A stretch of 64,000 bases of DNA. Origin: Didymella arachidicola (lineage: Eukaryota > Ascomycota > Dothideomycetes > Pleosporales > Didymellaceae). Made by a program: the position numbers and the translations under genes. The notes under the pieces were generated by a model. It searched no databases, was not told the origin of the DNA, and saw only the letters and a list, made by a program, of their open reading frames with translations. Shown piece by piece: positions 57,862 to 64,000 of this stretch; positions within the stretch are counted from its first letter, which is position 1; each line of letters opens with the position of its first letter. The stretch spans positions 1,116,001 through 1,180,000 of the forward strand of contig CM049993.1 in assembly GCA_016630955.3 (NCBI GenBank), in the 5' to 3' direction.

Positions 57862-59444
57862 ATGGAGCGGAAACGTATAGCGATTGTTGGCAGCGGCGTC
57901 TCCGGCATCAGCGCGCTGTGGACACTCCGGAATGCCGGGCATGAAGTTCACCTGTTTGAAGCAGCAAACCGGTTAGGAGGCCACACCAACACTGTGAATT
58001 GGAAGCACAATGGACTTGAGACACCTGTCGATACCGGCTTCATCGTTCTCAACACGGCGACATACCGTACGTCTGCTTTGAACCAGCCAGGCGACCGTAG
58101 ACATTGGCCACTGACAAACGAATAGCGAACTTCATCCAATTTCTCAAAGCTATAAATGTCAAGACCGACATGTCAGAGATGACATTTGGGATCTCACGGG
58201 ATGCAGGTGCATTTGAATGGTCAGGCACATCGCTCGGCGCGCTCTTCGCACAGTCATCCAATGCCCTCAAGCCTTCCTTCTGGCGCATGATCTTCGACAT
58301 CGTCCGCTTCAATCAGTTTGCTTTAGACCTCTTGTCAATACCTCCAGGATCGGTTGCAGCACTGAAAGCAAATCAAGAGAGCATCGGTCAATACCTGGAG
58401 CGGAAAGGCTACTCTGACGCTTTTCGAGACGACTACCTGATCCCAATGACAGCATGTGTATGGAGCACCGGAGCCGATAAGTGCGCTCTGGAGTTTCCTG
58501 CACTCACACTTATTCGGTTCATGTGGAACCACCATTTGCTAACGACAGTGAGCGAACGGCCACCATGGCTGACTGTCCACGGCGGCTCGAAGAACTACAT
58601 CGACGCTGTTATGCAGGAATGCAGAGACGTGAAAATCCACCTTAGTACGCCCGTGAACTCACTGCAACGCAAAGATGGCCGCGTGCGCCTCACTCTCGGC
58701 GGTGCTACTCCCTCAGAAGAGCTATTCGACAGCGTCATCCTCGCTTGCCATGGCGATCAAGCTCGCGCTATCCTAGGTACCTCCGCCAGTCTCGAGGAAA
58801 GCGACATACTAGATGCCTTCGAGACAACACCAAACACTGCATACCTCCACTCAGATCTTTCGCTCATGCCTAAGCGCCGCAACGCATGGTCCGCATGGAA
58901 CTACCTGACCACATCAACGCCCTCGTCCGTTGCTTTAAATTCCAACCCCTCTGGAAACCTCCAGACAGTCAGTTTGACCTACAACATGAACATTCTGCAG
59001 CACATCCCCGTCGAAAAATTCGACAACGTCCTCGTCACATTAAATCCCGAGACCCCACCCGACCCAAAACTCACCCAGGCTACATACTCATACCGCCATC
59101 CCCTTTACAATAGCGCCATGGTTGCCGCGCAAGAAGAGCTTCACCGCATACAGGGCAAGAATGGGGTGTGGTACGCAGGTGCATGGACAGGCTACGGATT
59201 CCATGAGGATGGGTTCAGCAGCGGAATGAGGGTGGGGTTGAAGCTGAGCGGAAGCGTGCCGTGGGAGGTCAAGGACGCGAAGTTCAGCAGAGGCCTGAAG
59301 CCGCAGCTGGAGTGGAAAGATCACGTTGTGAGATTCGTGGTCACTGTAGTGCAGGTCTGGATTTTGGTGCTTGAGCTAGTGGTTGGCGTGCAGAGACAAA
59401 GTTTAGGGGACGGCGCAGCGGATGGAAAGGCGAAGGCCTCGTAA
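57862..59444 (+). CDS. FAD-dependent amine-oxidase-like oxidoreductase, 507 aa
   Basis: Two exons, 57862-58066 and 58126-59444. The join restores TATYPNFIQFL. The N-terminus is a Rossmann FAD-binding fold (RIAIVGSGVSGISAL, then the LFEAANRLGGHT loop), and PVDTGFIVLN follows. The body (FRDDYLIPMTACVWS, WLTVHGGSKNYIDAV) and the final GAWTGYGFHEDGFSSGM FAD-contact block match the flavin protein group often found beside cyclopropane-fatty-acyl-lipid synthases in bacteria and fungi. The C-terminal tail has a hydrophobic stretch (FVVTVVQVWILVLELVVGV) that may anchor it to a membrane. The substrate is not known. No lipid methyltransferase gene is in the window. Confidence 0.88.
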
Positions 59445-59490
59445 AACTACGGATGTATTGCGATGCCTAGATTAAATGCATACACCCACT

Positions 59491-60162
59491 TCACTTCTGC
59501 CCAGGGAACTCGGCAACAACCTTGCCAATCGCCTCCCTCTTCAGCAGCCTCTCCAGCCAGTCAGCCACTGCCGTGTACTTCTTCACATCAATCTTGTCCC
59601 CCAGCAACGCACTCATAACCTGCCACGGCACAAACGCCAAATCCGCAAACGAAAACTTCCCTCCCACCAACCACGGCCCATCAGCCCCCTTCTCCTGCTT
59701 CGCCAGATGACCATCCAACACGCTCGTCACCCGCTCAATCTCGCGATAATACCTCTCCTTGGCACTCTCAAGCTGCTCGCTGTGATACTTGGTAAACCAC
59801 ACCGCCTGTCCATAGTACGGGCCCTGTCCCGAGACCTGGAAGAAGAGCCACTGGCGCGCAAGCTGGGCTTCGTGGCTGCCAGCCGGGAAGCTAATCTTGT
59901 GCTCGGTGTCGTACTTCTCGACGAGGTACTCGATGATGGCGCCGGATTCCCACAGCGTGAGGTCTGTATTTGGGTCGTGGATGGCGGGCATGCGGCCATT
60001 GGGGTTGATGGCGAGGAACGCCGGCTTTTTCAGGTCTGAGAATTGCGTGTCTTGCAGATCGTAGGGGAGGCCGAGTTCTTCGGCGAGCATGCGGACCTTG
60101 GGCGGGTTGGGGCCGTGCTTGCCGTAGATGGTGATGGGCTTGAGGGAGCTGTTGGAAGACAT
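59491..60162 (-). CDS. Ure2-like glutathione S-transferase, 223 aa
   Basis: Single exon from ATG 60162. The N-terminal thioredoxin-like domain begins ITIYGKHGPNPPKVRMLAEEL and has the NPNGRMPAIHDP turn with the cis-Pro and the WESGAIIEYL glutathione-binding block. The all-helical C-terminal domain includes WLFFQVSGQGPYYGQAVWF and DLAFVPWQVMSALL. This is the Ure2p-like fungal GST class, cytosolic, used in detoxification and peroxide reduction. It converges on the flavin oxidoreductase with only 46 nt between the two coding regions. Confidence 0.94.
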   Translation of the reverse strand: MSSNSSLKPITIYGKHGPNPPKVRMLAEELGLPYDLQDTQFSDLKKPAFLAINPNGRMPAIHDPNTDLTLWESGAIIEYLVEKYDTEHKISFPAGSHEAQLARQWLFFQVSGQGPYYGQAVWFTKYHSEQLESAKERYYREIERVTSVLDGHLAKQEKGADGPWLVGGKFSFADLAFVPWQVMSALLGDKIDVKKYTAVADWLERLLKREAIGKVVAEFPGQK

Positions 60163-60278
60163 GCTGAAGTATCTAATTTGGGATTCTAGGAGACTGTGTC
60201 TCGAGGGTGACAGCTCTTGCGATTGGAAAGCAGAAGTCGGTGATGTTGATGAGTACTTTCCATGCCGGGGGAGGCATC

Positions 60279-60285
60279 ATATATA
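60279..60285 (-). promoter_or_regulatory. TATA box of the GST gene
   Basis: TATATAT on the minus strand (within GCTATATATGATG), about 117 nt before the ATG. A clear TATA box fits an inducible stress gene. Confidence 0.5.
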
Positions 60286-60640
60286 GCTTCGTGCCTTCCC
60301 TTTAAACTGCTGTTACACCACATCATGTTATCTGCACTCTGTCGTGCCCCACACTCACCGTCTCTTTGTACAGCCCCAGACGTTCCCAGATGCCGGTATT
60401 TGCTGCCATTGTAGGTGCATTATTAATCGAGGCCCCGAGTGGCAGGTACACCCTCCGATTGATCGGTCTAACCCCACCTCGTATCTCGACCAGAGGAACC
60501 AATCATGTCACGCCTGTATCCCCATAGCTATCCCCAGTATTTGTAAGATCTCGTTAGGCTGCAAACCCACCATGCCTCCAAAAAGCAAATAGCTAATGTA
60601 AATTAGTTAGAGAAACCCATTTTAATCGTCTTGCAGCCTG

Positions 60641-60798
60641 TACAAGGGTTGTGCATGAATGAGTGAGAATGCGAGGGCAGGTGTCGATTGCGCAACAACC
60701 GATAAAAGCCGTTCAATGTAGGTGCTGGCTATTTAGAAACCTCGAGAAACGTCTCTGGGCTACCTCGTATTCTCACTCATTCATGTACAACCCTTGTA
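60641..60798. mobile_element. MITE-like element with 36-nt terminal inverted repeats
   Basis: Left arm 60641-60676 and right arm 60763-60798 match at 34 of 36 positions around an 86-nt core. Inside the outermost TA/TA the termini read CAAGGGTTGT...ACAACCCTTG, which fits a Tc1/mariner-type non-autonomous element with a TA target duplication. Both mismatches are C-to-T at CpA in the right arm. It carries no coding capacity. Confidence 0.7.
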
Positions 60799-61113
60799 GG
60801 GACATCTTTCACCCCTGCTAGTGTTTTGTTAGTTGAACGCGGTATGTGGTCTCCACGTTACGAAGGCAGACATTGTGCTCAAGACGTCAGGTCAGCGTGT
60901 GCGACACGTTGAGCGTTTTGGTGTTGCAGAAGTCGCGCAGATTACCAAGCTGCTGACAATCAAAGCTCCGATCGGACGTTCGGCGATTCGGAGGTTCGAT
61001 CGTAACTGTTCATTTCGCGCTGGCCAAAGTCTTGATCAGCACAACACCACACTGTGCAAAGCTCTCTAGAAGTTACGTTGATCTGTGATATTGCATAGCA
61101 GTATCCACAGGAT

Positions 61114-62337
61114 TTAGACTTTCCCGCCTCTTGCCATGTGCTCTGCAGCCAAGTCGGTGTACGTCTCTGCTGGCTTCTTGCTGAACACCAATCCAAACGC
61201 CAAATCTTGCGCCCACCTTGGCCAGTTACGAATTCCCATGTGTCTCTCCCGGTCCTTCGGCACACAGATCCTTCCACTCCTGCCTACGAGCACCTGCTCG
61301 ACGACAACATCGCTAACCCTACCCGGTGGGTCGGGTACAATGCCATGCTTATCAAGCAGATCCTTGTCAGCGTTCTTCAGGATGCCAGTCTGATGCCACG
61401 ATGGATGAATCGATGTCGTGCAGATTGAACTTCCATTGGGATAGTGTGCGAGACACTCAGCGCGGAGACCTTCTGTAAGGTACAATGCGCCAATCTTACT
61501 GATGCAGTAGTCGATCAATCCGGGTGCGGCAACGAAGGACGCCATTGAGGCTATCGACACAACATGTCCCTTCCTCTGACTCAGCATGCCCGGAACGATG
61601 CACGGATCAATACGAAGTGGCTCATAAGGTTGACTTGTATCAGGCGCTGGCTCTCTGCATTGCTAGTCTATTCTTGGTCAGTCTTGGTGTCAAAACCTTG
61701 CTTTTGCTATGTTACTCACCTCAAGCAAAGTCTTCCCAACACCGATTCCAGCATTGTTGATCAACACACTAACAGTCCCATGCTCATTCTTGATCTGCTC
61801 ACATAACGCCTCCAGCGCAGCAGTGTCTATGATATCGCACTGGTAGTAGCTCACACCATCCAGCGCATCAAGCTCCGCCGGAAACGGACTGACGTCAATC
61901 GCAACCACTCTCGCATGCTTGCTGAAGCTCTTCACCATCTCATACCCGAAACCACTGCTGCCGCCCGTGATCAGCACGAGCTCTTTCTTGCTGTGACCAA
62001 ATTGCCAATCCGCGCCATTGCGCACCAGCGACCAGTTGTTCCATGCCAGCCGGTTTAGGCCAGCGTTGATGCGGCGCAGGACACCTGCTGTTGTGGTGAC
62101 TTTGAGGATGGTGATAAGAGTTGCGAGTCTAGCAACGCCTTTCGGTGTGTTAGTGAATACAGGAAGAGTGGACTGGAATGGCGCAAGGAGTTTGGCACGG
62201 ATGTGTGGTGGGCCCCTGGTCAGGAGGAAGAGCAAGCTCCCAGTCAAGAGAGGTTCGCTGGCAGCCTCTGTGAGGCCAGAATAGGCGCGGTACGCCATAC
62301 TACGATTGCTGCTTTTAATCGACTTTCCGAGAGACAT
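61114..62337 (-). CDS. Membrane-type short-chain dehydrogenase with a one-base frameshift
   Basis: Exon 1 is 61720-62337 (206 codons) and exon 2 starts at 61667 after GTGAGT...AATAG. The enzyme is an NAD(P)-dependent SDR related to retinol or 17-beta-hydroxysteroid dehydrogenases. An N-terminal hydrophobic region (about 1-60) suggests membrane attachment. TGGSSGFGYEMV is the cofactor loop, NNAGIG the structural motif, SIASMAS holds the catalytic Ser, and YCISK the Tyr-Lys pair. Exon 2 begins TSNAESQRLIQVNLMSHFVLIRA and then loses one base near 61597-61598, after which VPGMLSQRKGH continues in another frame to 61114. No intron explains this. It is either a recent null allele or a sequence error. 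The gene lies downstream of the P450 on the same strand. Confidence 0.8.
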
Positions 62338-62887
62338 CTCAACGGTTCGGCGGCACTTAATGTTTATGAAGAAGCGTTCATGGGGTAAGCCGGCACTTCG
62401 AGCGGAAGTTCGACAGCCGTGGAGTATTCCAGGAAGCAGCGGCCGTGACGCGCCGAGGTCTGCGATCGAGTTTAAGAGAGTAGCTCGGTGGCTCGGGTTA
62501 CCCCCGCAGTGCTAATGGAGAGCGCCAGGGTTCAAGCTGCCCTGATCTGTGGTTCCGTGACAGAATGCGGGGAAGTCTGGGGACAGCATTGTCTTTCTCC
62601 ACTCGAAGTAACACAACTACATGTGAATATGCCTGGCTCTGAGAGCAGGTGATTGTTTCGCTTTGCAAATGCCGACGTTGATGTCATTGTTGACGGAAAG
62701 ATCAGCTGACGATTTGACTAGGCAGGTGCCGAGGCCTGCGTTAGTGTATTTGATTCACAGCCCAAACTTTCGGAAGTCCCAGCTGCCTGGAATCCGAACA
62801 TGTTGCCAAGTCTTCCGAACTCTGCTTTCTAACATACTCTCGAGTTTAACGACAACAGGGAACTGATCTTCAACATCAGAGCTGAGT
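62338..62887. other. P450-SDR intergenic region
   Basis: 550 nt between the P450 stop and the SDR start on the same strand, so it must hold the SDR promoter. No further gene. Confidence 0.5.
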
Positions 62888-64000
62888 TCACGGACCCCAA
62901 GTCATAGGCTTAAGCCTGAGCCTCATCCCGTTGACCGCCTTACTGGTCACCGTACCGCCAATAATGACATCTTCTTTGGGATCAGCCATCTCCATCTCAA
63001 AGTGACCAACAAATACTGTCAAAAGCGCTCTCAACTCAGCTCTTGCGAAGCGCTCACCGATGCAGCTGCGTGGTCCGTGAAGGAATGTTAGGAAGGAAAA
63101 GTTGCTCTCTGCTCCGCCATTCATGGTGGCTCTCCCGTTCGACTTGTCGATCCAGCGAGTTGGAAGGAAGTCTTCTGCGTCGTCCCCCCAAAGCTTTGGA
63201 TTGCGATTGATCGCCCAAGGGACAACAAATATCATCGTGCCCTTAGGGATAAAGACACCTGCAACAGTCGTGTCGCGGATGGAGAGACGGGCTGTAACCG
63301 GAATGGTGGGAAATAAGCGAAGGACTTCGTTGCAGACTCCATTAAGGTATGGCATGCTCTCAAGCAGGCCAGCAATATCGTAGGTAGGATCGGAGAGAAC
63401 CCGTGGATCCGGTATGTGCTGTTTGATCTCACTGCGCAGTCGATCTTGAACGTCTGGGTGTGTTGACAAGAGGTGGGATGCCCAAGTGAGAGCTGAGGAA
63501 GTAGTCTCGTGGCCTGCAACCATAAAGGTCAAGAGTTGATCGACCAGTTCTTTGTCTGAGAAGTTGTTGCTTCGTATCATAATCGAGAGAATGTCTCGGC
63601 TTTCTTGACTGTCGTGCTTCATCCTCGACTTCTTATCCACAACAAAATCCGTACAAATCCTCGTCAAGTTGCCGGTCAAGATCCTCACTCTCTCGTTCAA
63701 TTTCCATGGCAACATGGCGATAAGCTTGGGCGGAACAAGCAAGTGGCATATGAAGTATATCGCTTTCTCAGTCGTGGGCTCCAAGATCTCTTCGTAATTC
63801 TTAACGAGCTCATCATCGCTGCTCCGCAACGACGCAATATCACGACCCAAGCCCGCAAGGCCAATGATATCCAGCGTCACTTGTGTCGCATAATGACCAA
63901 TTTCGAGTACCTTCGATGTGTCGTCTACCAAGGAAGTTTGGACTGCGTTGCAGAACTCGATCGACTTTGCCCAAAAGGTTGGGTATAATTCTTTGATTTG
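62888..64000 (-). CDS. Cytochrome P450, 5' part beyond the window
   Basis: The open frame runs to the right edge (QIKELYPTFWAKS...), giving 370 C-terminal residues; the start, membrane anchor and about the first 150 residues lie outside. It is a microsomal monooxygenase. The oxygen-binding I-helix is TFMVAGHETTSSALTW, the ExxR pair is in NEVLRLFP, the PxRF-like segment is DFLPTRWID, and the heme loop is FLHGPRSCIGERFARAE with the Cys thiolate ligand. No intron is needed in this part. The overall look is of a CYP52/CYP4/CYP3-like clan member, but I do not assign a family. It stands in tandem with the SDR. Confidence 0.93.
   Translation of the reverse strand, partial: QIKELYPTFWAKSIEFCNAVQTSLVDDTSKVLEIGHYATQVTLDIIGLAGLGRDIASLRSSDDELVKNYEEILEPTTEKAIYFICHLLVPPKLIAMLPWKLNERVRILTGNLTRICTDFVVDKKSRMKHDSQESRDILSIMIRSNNFSDKELVDQLLTFMVAGHETTSSALTWASHLLSTHPDVQDRLRSEIKQHIPDPRVLSDPTYDIAGLLESMPYLNGVCNEVLRLFPTIPVTARLSIRDTTVAGVFIPKGTMIFVVPWAINRNPKLWGDDAEDFLPTRWIDKSNGRATMNGGAESNFSFLTFLHGPRSCIGERFARAELRALLTVFVGHFEMEMADPKEDVIIGGTVTSKAVNGMRLRLKPMTWGP

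Larger units (their letters stand above)
60163..61113. other. 0.95 kb with GST promoter and a MITE-like palindrome
   Basis: Between the GST start and the SDR 3' end. Apart from the TATA box and the palindrome listed separately, no gene is seen. Confidence 0.5.

Noticed and set aside
1..64000. CRISPR arrays, tRNA or rRNA genes, telomere repeats
   Set aside because: No regularly spaced repeats, no convincing tRNA A/B box pairs outside coding sequence and no TTAGGG arrays were found by reading.

Overview
This window is nuclear DNA of a filamentous ascomycete (Pezizomycotina), and I infer Dothideomycetes-like without being able to place it further. The evidence is many short introns (about 35-110 nt) with GT...CTRAC...AG signals, and single-copy fungal genes: COX11, a Hit1-type zinc-finger gene, ureG, fused ARG5,6, a synaptobrevin, VTI1 and a DFG5-type GH76 mannanase. 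There are also families typical of these fungi: BTB proteins, a fungal rhodopsin-like membrane protein, MFS transporters and a small secreted cysteine-rich protein. I see no tRNA, rRNA, CRISPR array, prophage or intact transposon.

Layout. 1-5 kb: a TMEM135-like membrane protein (-) diverges from a class B bHLH factor (+). 5.7-12.1 kb: three BTB-like genes in one orientation, the first broken by two stops and a frameshift. Between the second and third lie a divergent HIT-finger gene and COX11. 13.8-20.4 kb: a conserved membrane protein, an unrecognised Cys-containing protein, ureG and a coiled-coil protein. 20.4-22.8 kb has no reliable gene. 22.8-26.9 kb: a luciferase-family flavin monooxygenase diverging from a Dal5-type permease, which looks like an uptake-plus-oxidation pair. 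28.0-31.7 kb: an 8-cysteine secreted protein and a sugar/polyol transporter. 33.6-37.2 kb: a 1,198-residue UBA-domain protein. 38.6-41.3 kb: ARG5,6. 42.5-47.0 kb: synaptobrevin, DFG5-type mannanase and a tiny four-exon gene. 47.2-48.4 kb: two coiled-coil genes, one with an in-frame TAG. 48.4-53.9 kb: a gene-poor stretch with a striking hairpin. 53.9-64 kb: rhodopsin-like protein, VTI1, flavin oxidoreductase, Ure2-type GST, a small MITE, a frameshifted SDR and a P450 that runs off the right end.

Working together. Most housekeeping neighbours look unrelated in function. The best local units are the monooxygenase/permease pair and the P450/SDR tandem. Decay marks recur. The three nonsense codons are of the CAR-to-TAR kind, and four of the five mismatches between the arms of two palindromes fit CpA-to-TpA change, as expected from repeat-induced point mutation (an inference). 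Exon boundaries were placed by eye from splice signals and frame continuity, and the lengths of the spliced genes sum to whole codons except where a break is stated.
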